In this document: positions 1 through 7,070 of the stretch, piece after piece
Position numbering within the stretch: position 1 is the first letter of the stretch
How the letters are laid out: each line of letters opens with the position of its first letter
Assembly: GCA_035626515.1 (NCBI GenBank)
Contig: DASPNM010000024.1
Span: 1 to 19,336 of the forward strand
DNA: 19,336 nt
Direction: 5' to 3'
Origin: DASPNM01 sp035626515
GTDB lineage: Bacteria > Bacteroidota > Bacteroidia > Chitinophagales > Chitinophagaceae
The notes under the pieces: generated by a model
What the model was told of the DNA's origin: nothing
The model's database searches: none
Seen by the model: only the letters and a program-made list of their open reading frames with translations
Made by a program: the position numbers and the translations under genes

Positions 1-593
1 GGCACCTGTGAGATATTGGGGAATTCGTACGAGTTTGCCAGCCGCGTGGAATTATCGAGTGTGATGAGGCGCGTTTTTGAATTCGGACTCGAACCCGGTT
101 CGTTGAAGCCGATGTGTCCGTTGTTTCCAATGCCCAGCACCTGCAAATCAATTCCTCCTGCATCAGCAATCATTTTTTCGTACTGAGCGCAATGCGACTT
201 GATGTCCTGCTTGCTCACTGATCCGTCCGGGATATGAATGTTCTTCGGCTTGATGTCAACGTGGTCGAACAAATTCACCCGCATGAAGCGGTTGTAGCTC
301 TGCAGTGCGTCGATATCGATCGGGTAGTATTCGTCGAGATTGAAGGTGATCACATTTCGAAAGCTCAGCTTTTCTTCGCGGTGCATGCGCACCAGTTCCG
401 CGTAAAGTGATTTGGGAGTCGATCCAGTTGCCAGGCCCAGCACGCAGTTTTGATTCCGCGCCTGCTTCTGGCGGATCAGCGTGGCGATCTGTCGGGCAAC
501 AAACCGGGAACCTTCTGATGGATCGGGAAAGATCCGTACTGGAATTTTTTCAAAGCTGTCGAGCAACCCAACGGAAGCCGTCTTTTTGGGCAT
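1..593 (-). CDS. nagB: Glucosamine-6-phosphate deaminase (NagB-type), N-terminal part, cut by window edge
   Basis: NagB converts glucosamine-6-phosphate to fructose-6-phosphate and ammonia in the cytosol, the last step that brings amino sugars into glycolysis. I translated the minus strand from the ATG at 593 and read 197 codons without a stop. Visible motifs are GLATGSTP (residues 53-60, phosphate loop), FNLDEYY with Asp87 (acid-base residue), and GIGNNGHIGFNEPG with His160 and Glu165. The position matching E. coli Asp141 is Asn158 here. The start MPKKTASVGLLDSFEKIPVR and the wording of the core resemble the long Bacteroidota form that carries a C-terminal LmbE/PIG-L-like domain, but that half lies outside the window, so this is inference. 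It lies 108 bp downstream of the GH20 hexosaminidase on the same strand, which fits chitooligosaccharide or N-glycan GlcNAc use. Confidence 0.9.
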   Translation of the reverse strand, partial: MPKKTASVGLLDSFEKIPVRIFPDPSEGSRFVARQIATLIRQKQARNQNCVLGLATGSTPKSLYAELVRMHREEKLSFRNVITFNLDEYYPIDIDALQSYNRFMRVNLFDHVDIKPKNIHIPDGSVSKQDIKSHCAQYEKMIADAGGIDLQVLGIGNNGHIGFNEPGSSPNSKTRLITLDNSTRLANSYEFPNISQV

Positions 594-701
594 TCACTGT
601 ATTTAAGCGGTAAAAATAAACGAAACGCCCCATTCGGTCACAGTAGCGATGAAAGGAAAGGCCCGCGCCGTACGATCGAACAATCGTTATCGTTGGCTTG
701 C

Positions 702-3023
702 TCAATGAATTTCAATCTCGTCCACGAAAAGCCAGGCTGGAGTGCCCGCGCCGGGATTTCCTGCCGGAATCGCCCCCCAGTTTTTCACCACCAGCTTTAC
801 ATACCGCGCGCGAACTGCCTGGTCCATCTGCACAGTGAGCGAAGCGTTTCCTGCCGGCACACTCAGGTCGTCGGTCATTCCAAGCCTCGAATAATTAGTT
901 CCGTCCATGGATCCAAAAACTTCCACGTACTGCGGACGCCAGATCCAGCTCGGTACCTGGCTCAGCACGCGCACCTTTACTTCGGTCACCGGCTCGGGCT
1001 TGCCGAGGTCAATCACCGCTTCGCAGTCCGTGCCCAGGAACCCCAAAAACTCCCGGCCCCGGCTCAGGCCCCTGTCGTTGATTACCCCGTTCACCAGCGT
1101 AAAGGCTCCGTCTCCCGGGTAATTCTGTGACGGAGGATTTTTCAACGTAATTTTTTTACCGGTGGATTTGCTGACATGAAACCGCTGCGCCACGGAACTT
1201 AGCTTTTCAGAACCGGAGTACATGGTAGCAGTGAGCTGTTGCGAACGTGTCACAGGAACCGGCTTCAAATACACGAGTGGGGGAGAAATCTCGTTCATGT
1301 ATTCGATGCGCGCCCCCTTGCGCTTCGACTCCAGTTTCCACGCCACACCCTTCCGGTCGGAAGTCGGGATCACCGTTGCTTTCAGATCAAAAAGCGCTGT
1401 GCTGTAATTTGCCCCCCAGGTTTCGTAACGCCGGAACTGCGTGATCAGTCTTTTTTCAAAATCGGCCCAATTGCGAGCGGCGGCCCTGCTCCAGAGCACT
1501 TCACTGAGTGCGCTCATTCGGGGGAATACCTGGTATTCCACCTTGCGCGTGTTCTTCATGTATTCGGTCCACACATTACCCTGCGCGCCGAGAACATGTC
1601 GCCCCTGCTGCGGCGTGAGCACCGCAGGAATCGGCTCGTAGCTGTATACTTTTTCCACGGGCGTATAACCGCCGAATACAATGGAATCTTCGTTCTGGCT
1701 CTGCGAATGGTCGAAATAACACCAGCCTCCGGGCGTCATGATCACATCGTGGTTCTGCTTCGCCGCTTCAATGCCCCCTTTTTCGCCGCGCCAGCTCATC
1801 ACCACGGCATTCGGCGCGAGACCTCCCTCGAGGATTTCGTCCCAGCCGATCAGTGTGCGGCCTTTGCTGTTCAGATATTTTTCTATGCGCTGTACGAAAT
1901 AACTCTGCAGCTCGTGCTCGTCCTTGAGCCCGTTGTCCGCAATTCGCTTCTGGCAGCTCGGACACCGCTTCCAGTTTGCCTTGGGACATTCGTCCCCGCC
2001 GATGTGAATGTATCTGGAAGGGAACAGCTCCAGCACTTCGTCCAGCACATTTTGCAGGAACTCAAACGTGGAATCCTTTCCCGCGCAGAATACATCTTCG
2101 AATATTCCCCAGGTTTCCTGGACAAGCTTTACACGGCCCGACGCCTGCTCGGCAACCGACCGTTTGGATATCATATTGGCAGGGATCTTCGTGGGCTCCG
2201 AAGGAAAACAGCTCAGGAACGGATATGAAGCGATCGCAGCGCTGCAATGGCCCGGCATTTCAATCTCCGGCACCACCGTGATATGGCGCTGCGCTGCATA
2301 GCTTACCACCTGCCGGATCTCGTCCTGCGTGTAAAATCCACCGTAATAGATTTCATCATTGCCTTTTCCCGGGTACCGCCCGATGATCGTGCCATTGCGC
2401 CAGGCGCCCACGCGCGTCAGTTCCGGGTACCGTTTGATCTCAATCCTCCATCCCTGGTCTTCGGTAAGATGCCAGTGGAAATAATTCATCTTGTGAAACG
2501 CGAGGTAGTCGATGTATTTCTTGATAAAGGACACCGGGAAGAAATGCCTCCCCACGTCGAGGTGCATGCCGCGGTAGCCAAAGCGCGGGTAATCGAAAAC
2601 GCGCAGGTAAGGAATTTCCCTCGAGGTCTTTTCCGGCATCAGTTGCAACAGGGTCTGGATTCCGTAAAAAGCCATGTTGGAAAAATTCGCGTCAATGCGC
2701 ACCCCGCTTCGATCGACGCGCAGCTCGTAGGCTGGTTGTCCGCCCGTAGGCATGCGGCGACTCGCGATTACGATATCGGCCGGCTCGTTCTTGTCCGCAT
2801 CCGCCAGCCGGACCCCGTACGTTTCGCTGAGCTGCCATTTCAGGTACGAAAGCAGCTCGGTCTTCTCTCTATCGGGAAAATTACAGGCCACGCGTACGCG
2901 GTCGCCCATTCGATAACTGCCGGTGCCCTTCTGAAGCTCTACGGGCCGCGGAATGATGTTTATGTCCTGGGCGCCGGCGGTGAACCCGAGCGCGATGGCA
3001 ATGGAGAGGATGATTTTGTTCAT
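702..3023 (-). CDS. Secreted beta-N-acetylhexosaminidase, GH20
   Basis: This enzyme removes terminal beta-linked GlcNAc/GalNAc from chitooligosaccharides or glycoproteins by substrate-assisted catalysis. The 773-residue protein starts with a signal peptide (MNKIILSIAIALGFTAGAQ), then a GH20b N-terminal domain (about 22-145) and the GH20 TIM barrel (about 147-515). Barrel marks are RGMHLDVGRHFFP (151-163), HWHLTEDQGWR (183-193), VPEIEMPGH (251-259) and the catalytic pair in HIGGDECP (Asp344-Glu345). After the barrel come a chitobiase-C-terminal-like stretch and, from about 625, a galactose-binding F5/8-type-C-like module with a VEVFGSMDGTNYSRLG segment that probably binds sugar. The ATG at 3023 is 3 bp after the stop of the S15 hydrolase gene, so the two are probably co-transcribed, and nagB follows. 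Expected location is the periplasm or outer surface. Substrate (chitin, peptidoglycan or N-glycan) cannot be decided from the sequence. Confidence 0.95.
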   Translation of the reverse strand: MNKIILSIAIALGFTAGAQDINIIPRPVELQKGTGSYRMGDRVRVACNFPDREKTELLSYLKWQLSETYGVRLADADKNEPADIVIASRRMPTGGQPAYELRVDRSGVRIDANFSNMAFYGIQTLLQLMPEKTSREIPYLRVFDYPRFGYRGMHLDVGRHFFPVSFIKKYIDYLAFHKMNYFHWHLTEDQGWRIEIKRYPELTRVGAWRNGTIIGRYPGKGNDEIYYGGFYTQDEIRQVVSYAAQRHITVVPEIEMPGHCSAAIASYPFLSCFPSEPTKIPANMISKRSVAEQASGRVKLVQETWGIFEDVFCAGKDSTFEFLQNVLDEVLELFPSRYIHIGGDECPKANWKRCPSCQKRIADNGLKDEHELQSYFVQRIEKYLNSKGRTLIGWDEILEGGLAPNAVVMSWRGEKGGIEAAKQNHDVIMTPGGWCYFDHSQSQNEDSIVFGGYTPVEKVYSYEPIPAVLTPQQGRHVLGAQGNVWTEYMKNTRKVEYQVFPRMSALSEVLWSRAAARNWADFEKRLITQFRRYETWGANYSTALFDLKATVIPTSDRKGVAWKLESKRKGARIEYMNEISPPLVYLKPVPVTRSQQLTATMYSGSEKLSSVAQRFHVSKSTGKKITLKNPPSQNYPGDGAFTLVNGVINDRGLSRGREFLGFLGTDCEAVIDLGKPEPVTEVKVRVLSQVPSWIWRPQYVEVFGSMDGTNYSRLGMTDDLSVPAGNASLTVQMDQAVRARYVKLVVKNWGAIPAGNPGAGTPAWLFVDEIEIH

Positions 3024-3026
3024 GGG

Positions 3027-4907
3027 TTATTTCAGAATAGGTAGAATAATATTGCTCGGGTTTTTTGAATCGTGGTGAATCCGGATCGTAGCTTTTTGGA
3101 AATCCTTTTCGTCTGCCTGGTAGATGTTTACAAATGTCTGAGGGTTGCGGTCGGCCAGCGGAAACCAGCTGCTCTGTATTTGGATCATGATCCGGTGTCC
3201 TTTTTTGAATGTGTGCGCCACATCCGGCAGTTCGAATCGAACAGTCTCGACGCGCCCCGGCCGGAAAGGCTCAGGCTTCTCAAAGCTGTTGCGGTATTTG
3301 CCGCGCATGATCTCACCGCGCACCAGCATCTGGTAACCGCCCATCGGGTAGGACCCCCCGCCCAGTCGCCCTTGCGCGTTCTGATCCCCGCCATACCGGA
3401 AATCATCAGGGAACACGTCAATCAGCTTCACCACGAAATCGGCGTCGGTGCGGCTGATGCTGACGCGCAGATCGGCGATCACCGGTCCCGTTAAGGTGAG
3501 ATCTTCCGTCAGGGGCTCCGTTTGAAAACTCAAGACGTCGGGCCTTCTCCAGGCAAAGCGCTGGTCATCGGTCATGTAGGCCACGGTGCGGCTGTGATGC
3601 ACGTCTTCGGTATAGGGTACCGGGCGAGCGGGATCGCTCAGGTATTCACTAAAACTATTCGTGCCGCCCGGCGCGGTCCAGCTCAGCGTGGAACTGGTCG
3701 CGAGGTAAATGGGACGCGGTGTCATGGTCGCGGGCGGCCACTGGTCGAATTTCTTCCATTGATTCTCTCCGGTAATAAAAACTGTTGCTTCGGCAAGCTT
3801 TGCTTCCCCCTTTCCTTTCAGGTAATAGTTGAAGAAAGGAATTTCAATGTTATTCTGGTACCACATCGAAGTATTCGACCCAAAGCGAATGTTGCCCAAG
3901 CTGCTTCCGTCCCGGCCCGCCCACTGGCCGTGCGACCAGGGACCCATGACGATGTTGTTCCGGATTCCGGGGTTCTGCTTCTCGATCGCTTTATAAAGAT
4001 TCCAGGCGCCGAACAGGTCCTCAGCGTCGAAGAGCCCGCCCACCACGAGCATGGCCGGCCTGATGTTGTGCATCGCGCGTCGTGCATCGCGCGCCTTCCA
4101 CCAGTCGTCGTAATCGGGATGCGCGTAGAGGTCTTTCCAAAACCGGATGCTGTCGCCCATCAGCCGGGCCAGGTTTTTCAGCGTGCCGGTCTCGAGAAAA
4201 AATTTATAGTTGTCGCGCACGGTGAACTGGTATCCCGCAGGGGCCACCGTTGTCGGCTGCGGCCTGGGTTTTCCGAAGCTCGAATAAAATGCAAAGCCGT
4301 CGAGCTGAAAGAAGGCACCGTTGTGATGGAAATCGTCGCCGAGGAACCATTCGGTCACGGGAGCCTGCGGGCTCACCGCTTTCAGCGCGGGATGTCCCGA
4401 GGCCGCGGCCATTGTAGCATAGAAGCCGGGGTAGGAAATTCCGAAAACCCCGACGTGACCGTTGTTGTGCGGCAGGTTGCGCACCAGCCAGTCAATGGTA
4501 TCGTAGCTATCGCTCGCTTCGTCCACATCCCTGTTCGATTTCTTGTCATGAATGAACGGTCGAATATCCACAAACTCCCCCTCGCTCATCCAGCGTCCGC
4601 GCACATCCTGGACGACGATAATATAATTTTCCCGCGCGTAATAACGCCAGCGGGTCCACAGGCGCTCGCTGAATTGCTGCTCCCCGTAAGGCGCGCAGGA
4701 ATACGGCGTGCGGGTGATCAGGATCGGGTGCCGCTCGCTGCTGTCGCGCGGCAAGTAGATCGCAGTGAAGAGACGGACACCGTCGCGCATCGGAATGTAT
4801 CGTTCCATCTTGACGTAATTCTCACGGATCCACGCTGAGTCCTGTTCGTATTGGGCGAAAAGGAAAGACGGCAAGCAGAAAAGGAGCCAAAGCAGCTTGA
4901 ACTTCAT
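3027..4907 (-). CDS. Secreted S15/CocE-type hydrolase (X-Pro dipeptidyl-peptidase / alpha-amino acid ester hydrolase family)
   Basis: This is an alpha/beta-hydrolase of the PF02129 plus PepX_C type, 626 residues. Members cleave X-Pro dipeptides, alpha-amino acid esters or beta-lactam acyl groups. The visible triad is Ser158 in GISYPG, Asp294 in GGLFDAEDLFG and His326 in MGPWSHGQW. The segment LGDDFHHNGAFF (189-200) resembles the acidic cluster region of alpha-amino acid ester hydrolases, so that subgroup is my preferred guess over true PepX. The C-terminal third (about 385-620) is the jelly-roll domain, with typical VADLRVSISRTDADFVVKL-type strands. I place the start at 4907, because MKFKLLWLLFCLPSFLFAQ is a clean signal peptide. 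The open frame continues 74 codons upstream only as the antisense of the divergent 4962 gene. Operon with the GH20 gene (3 bp gap). Confidence 0.9.
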   Translation of the reverse strand: MKFKLLWLLFCLPSFLFAQYEQDSAWIRENYVKMERYIPMRDGVRLFTAIYLPRDSSERHPILITRTPYSCAPYGEQQFSERLWTRWRYYARENYIIVVQDVRGRWMSEGEFVDIRPFIHDKKSNRDVDEASDSYDTIDWLVRNLPHNNGHVGVFGISYPGFYATMAAASGHPALKAVSPQAPVTEWFLGDDFHHNGAFFQLDGFAFYSSFGKPRPQPTTVAPAGYQFTVRDNYKFFLETGTLKNLARLMGDSIRFWKDLYAHPDYDDWWKARDARRAMHNIRPAMLVVGGLFDAEDLFGAWNLYKAIEKQNPGIRNNIVMGPWSHGQWAGRDGSSLGNIRFGSNTSMWYQNNIEIPFFNYYLKGKGEAKLAEATVFITGENQWKKFDQWPPATMTPRPIYLATSSTLSWTAPGGTNSFSEYLSDPARPVPYTEDVHHSRTVAYMTDDQRFAWRRPDVLSFQTEPLTEDLTLTGPVIADLRVSISRTDADFVVKLIDVFPDDFRYGGDQNAQGRLGGGSYPMGGYQMLVRGEIMRGKYRNSFEKPEPFRPGRVETVRFELPDVAHTFKKGHRIMIQIQSSWFPLADRNPQTFVNIYQADEKDFQKATIRIHHDSKNPSNIILPILK

Positions 4908-4912
4908 ATTTG

Positions 4913-4920
4913 TAGATTTG
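4913..4920 (+). promoter_or_regulatory. Candidate Bacteroidota -7 box (TAGATTTG)
   Basis: TAGATTTG matches the Bacteroidota -7 consensus TAnnTTTG exactly and lies 41 bp before the ATG at 4962. No TTG is found at the usual 17-23 bp upstream (the nearest, at 4897, is 13 bp away), so this is a half-site only. It sits in the short divergent gap between the S15 hydrolase and the NTF2-like gene. Confidence 0.3.
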
Positions 4921-4961
4921 TCCTGTAAAGAAATAAATTTACCGCATTTCGCGGCTGCCTC

Positions 4962-5453
4962 ATGGATACCAACCAGCAAACCATACAGGTTTTTTACACG
5001 GCATTCCAGAACCGCGACCACAAGACGATGAGTGCCTGTTATTGCGAAGATATCATCTTCAGCGACCCGGTGTTCGGCATCCTGAAAGGAGACGAGGTCC
5101 GCTACATGTGGGAAATGCTTTGCAACCACGCCATAGATCTGCGCCTTGCCTGTTCGGATATCCGCGGCGTGGACGAGGAATACTACACCTGCCGCTGGAG
5201 AGCCAGCTACACATTTTCACCTACGGGGCGCCGGGTAGTAAACGATGCAAAGGCGTTTATGCGGTTGAAGAATGGCGTGATCACCGAGCACAGCGACGCG
5301 TACCGGCTGAGCACCTGGATCGGCCAGGCACTTGGATGGAAAGGCGTCATGTTTGGATGGACAGGATTCATGAAGCGGTCGGTGCAGCGCAATGCGAGGA
5401 AAAGCCTGGTGCGGTTTATTGAGAAGAAAGCGCGAGCAGTAGGTAGTCTATAG
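4962..5453 (+). CDS. NTF2/SnoaL-like fold protein, function unknown
   Basis: The 163-residue product has the pattern of a SnoaL/NTF2-like cone. It begins with the helix NQQTIQVFYTAFQNRDHKTM, then the ACYCEDIIFSDPVFGILKGD segment (about 25-44), and strands around RWRASYTF and AKAFMRLKNGVITEHSDAYR. In this superfamily, small-molecule isomerases, hydratases and pure binding proteins share the fold, so a specific reaction cannot be assigned. There is no signal peptide, hence it is probably cytosolic. The C-terminal 45 residues are basic and extend beyond the usual domain. The last codons and the TAG stop lie inside the heptamer repeat that begins near 5437, so the C-terminus may have been altered by repeat insertion. 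Divergent from the S15 gene (54 bp gap) and convergent with pirin. Confidence 0.8.
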   Translation: MDTNQQTIQVFYTAFQNRDHKTMSACYCEDIIFSDPVFGILKGDEVRYMWEMLCNHAIDLRLACSDIRGVDEEYYTCRWRASYTFSPTGRRVVNDAKAFMRLKNGVITEHSDAYRLSTWIGQALGWKGVMFGWTGFMKRSVQRNARKSLVRFIEKKARAVGSL

Positions 5454-5471
5454 TCGATAGTCGGTAGTTTG
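5437..5471 (+). repeat. Heptamer tandem repeat, left arm (TAGTCKA units)
   Basis: Five successive 7-bp units can be read: CAGTAGG, TAGTCTA, TAGTCGA, TAGTCGG, TAGTTTG. The third unit (5451-5457) starts with the TAG stop codon of the NTF2-like gene. The stretch 5451-5462 is an exact 12-bp inverted match to 5594-5605 in the right arm. Such short-period arrays are a recurrent intergenic ornament in Bacteroidota genomes (from memory). Role unknown. Confidence 0.8.
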
Positions 5472-5478
5472 TGGAATG

Positions 5479-5518
5479 TGGTTGAAGGTGGCTGAATATG
5501 GTTGAATTTGGTTGCCCG
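5479..5518 (+). repeat. Decamer tandem repeat (TGGTTGAATT units)
   Basis: Four units with exact 10-bp period are visible: TGGTTGAAGG, TGGCTGAATA, TGGTTGAATT and a decayed TGGTTGCCCG, preceded by a partial TGGAATG. It follows the left heptamer array with only 7 bp between, so one element appears to carry two different short-period repeats. No coding potential is supported here. Confidence 0.75.
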
Positions 5519-5579
5519 TCGCGCAATCTGTGTCACGACGATCAAAAACCTTTTCCAGGGAAAGAGCCTTTTCGCCCGA

Positions 5580-5607
5580 GACTATAGACTATAGACTATC
5601 GACTACT
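5580..5607 (-). repeat. Heptamer tandem repeat, right arm, inverted relative to the left arm
   Basis: Read on the plus strand the units are GACTATA, GACTATA, GACTATC, GACTACT. On the minus strand they read as AGTAGTC/GATAGTC/TATAGTC, the same family as the left arm. The TAG stop of the pirin gene (5596-5598) lies inside a unit. The two arms are about 108 bp apart and could pair as a long-range stem in transcripts read through either convergent gene. Whether they terminate transcription is inference. Confidence 0.8.
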
Positions 5608-6315
5608 CATCGGCACTTCCATCACCAGGATCTCCGCCTGGCTGTCTGCTCTAATTTCCAGCTTCGATGCTCCGGTAATGCCGATTGCATCTCTGCGGTT
5701 AAGCGATTCGCCCGCCATCGTTACGTTGCCTTCGACCAGAAATATATATACCCCGTGCGCGGGATCTTTCAGCTGGTATTCAAGCGAAACGCCCCGATCA
5801 AGATCGCCAAGATAGAACCAGGCATTTTGGTAGATTTCTACGGCGCCGTTCCCGGAACCCATGGGCGCCACCACGTTGACAAGACGGTTCTTTTTTTCTT
5901 CATCGGAAAAGGTTTTCTGATCGTAGCGCGGCTCCACGTTCCTGAGGTTGGGAAAGACCCAGATCTGGAAAAATCTTACTTCTTCATCGCGGCTGTTGTT
6001 TTTTTCCGAATGCTGGATGCCGGTACCGGCGCTCATCGCCTGCACATCACCCTCGCGGATCACCTGGCGGTGTCCCATATTGTCCTCGTGCAGCAGCTCG
6101 CCGCTGGTAGGAATGGAAATGATTTCCATGTTGTCGTGCGGGTGCCGGCCAAAACCCATGTCCGCCGCCACCGTATCATCGTTTAGCACGCGGAGAGCGC
6201 CGAAATGCATCCGTTCGGGATTGTAGTAGCCCGCGAAGCTGAAGCTGTGCCAACTCTCCAGCCATCCATGATCCGCGTGGCCACGGGTGGCTGCTTTATG
6301 TAGTATTGCTTTCAT
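5596..6315 (-). CDS. Pirin family protein (bicupin, YhhW-like)
   Basis: Pirins are two-cupin, metal-binding proteins. Bacterial members such as E. coli YhhW show quercetin 2,3-dioxygenase activity in vitro, and others bind metabolic enzymes. The 239-residue length is normal. The N-terminal cupin carries the metal ligands of the family: His58 and His60 in FGRHPHDNMEI, and His102 and Glu104 in GTGIQHSEKN. The start motif HGWLESWHSFSFAGYYNPERMHFGALRV is cut to its usual place near residues 16-43 and supports the ATG at 6315. No signal peptide, so cytosolic. The physiological substrate is unknown. The C-terminus (MSSR) is encoded by the inverted heptamer repeat. It is convergent with the NTF2-like gene and lies 127 bp downstream of the FMN reductase on the same strand. 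Confidence 0.93.
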   Translation of the reverse strand: MKAILHKAATRGHADHGWLESWHSFSFAGYYNPERMHFGALRVLNDDTVAADMGFGRHPHDNMEIISIPTSGELLHEDNMGHRQVIREGDVQAMSAGTGIQHSEKNNSRDEEVRFFQIWVFPNLRNVEPRYDQKTFSDEEKKNRLVNVVAPMGSGNGAVEIYQNAWFYLGDLDRGVSLEYQLKDPAHGVYIFLVEGNVTMAGESLNRRDAIGITGASKLEIRADSQAEILVMEVPMSSR

Positions 6316-6336
6316 TCTGCCCCAATATTAAAAATT

Positions 6337-6364
6337 AGAGTTTAGCGTGGAGAATTTAGTGTGG
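6337..6364 (+). repeat. 14-bp imperfect direct repeat upstream of pirin
   Basis: AGAGTTTAGCGTGG (6337-6350) is followed directly by AGAATTTAGTGTGG (6351-6364), matching at 12 of 14 positions. It lies in the 127-bp gap between the FMN reductase and pirin genes and resembles other short-period Bacteroidota intergenic repeats. It may also be a pair of protein-binding half-sites for pirin control, but nothing proves this. Confidence 0.5.
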
Positions 6365-6442
6365 CGCTTGTCATTTTTCGCAGGGTCAGGATGAAAAAAA
6401 GCAAACCCTCCATCATACTCCGCCTTCAGACTTCCGGGTTCC

Positions 6443-7006
6443 TCAGACCTTCTCCCGCTCTTTTTCCTTCACCATCCGCTCGGCGAGCCAGAGATATTCT
6501 GTCAAAAAATTATGCACCGTATTCTCAAACGCCGGATCCAGCAGCTTGCCGTCCGGATCAAACTTTTTTTCAACTCCCGGAACGATCAGCATGTAGGGCG
6601 ATGCCACGCCGAAAAGCGCGGCCACGAGCAGGTGCATTTGCTGTGCGGCGCGAATTCCGCCCATCGCCCCGGGCGATGCCGTCACGATCCCAAAGGCTTT
6701 GTGGCGTTGCTTGGGAAAATGATCGAGTAAATTCTTCATCGAAGGGGAATAGCTGCCGTTGTATTCCGGGGAGACCAGGATAATTCCCTGTGCCGCAAAA
6801 ATCCGTTCCGTCAGCGGGCGGAATTCTTCCGGTGTTTTGTCAACGGAACTGAAAACCTGCTGGATCTCGGGCAGCTTCCATTCACGGACGTCTATGAGTC
6901 CGATCCTGTGTTCGGTGGATTCGTCGAGCGCCTTTTTGAGGTGCAGCGCTACCCGGTAACTGACGCTGTTTTTTCTCGGACTGCCGGAGATGATCTCAAT
7001 CTGCAT
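6443..7006 (-). CDS. NADPH-dependent FMN reductase family flavoprotein
   Basis: A 187-residue flavodoxin-like protein of the PF03358 family (chromate/azo/quinone reductases and FMN reductases). The FMN phosphate loop is GSPRKNSVS (residues 8-16) at the end of the first strand. The isoalloxazine-binding loop SPEYNGSYSPSMKNLLDH is in the usual place for this family, and TASPGAMGG contributes the third loop. Such enzymes are cytosolic dimers or tetramers that use NAD(P)H to reduce quinones, FMN or xenobiotics; the natural acceptor cannot be told. The C-terminal tail is charged (MVKEKEREKV). It is divergent from the glycosylasparaginase gene (64 bp gap) and may be transcribed with pirin, another protein often linked to redox or aromatic metabolism. 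Confidence 0.9.
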   Translation of the reverse strand: MQIEIISGSPRKNSVSYRVALHLKKALDESTEHRIGLIDVREWKLPEIQQVFSSVDKTPEEFRPLTERIFAAQGIILVSPEYNGSYSPSMKNLLDHFPKQRHKAFGIVTASPGAMGGIRAAQQMHLLVAALFGVASPYMLIVPGVEKKFDPDGKLLDPAFENTVHNFLTEYLWLAERMVKEKEREKV

Positions 7007-7070
7007 GCTGTTGTTTTCCTTCCCGGGCGAAACGGCGTAATCGCTAATTTAGCCGGCTTAACTAGTAACA

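Noticed and set aside
620..700. ACGAT-N6-ATCGT inverted repeat between GH20 and nagB as terminator or operator
   Set aside because: A 5-bp stem without a T tract on the minus strand; consistent with chance.
3522..4838. 438-codon open frame on the plus strand
   Set aside because: It is antisense to the S15 hydrolase, which has a signal peptide and a full catalytic triad; the antisense product has no recognisable domain and is rich in Arg, His and Val as expected of a shadow frame.
5437..5607. Possible CRISPR-like array
   Set aside because: The units are 7 and 10 bp and contiguous, with no 20-40 bp repeats or unique spacers and no cas genes.
5512..6186. 224-codon open frame on the plus strand across the repeat and pirin
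   Set aside because: Antisense to pirin, whose metal ligands are intact; the start falls in the repeat region.
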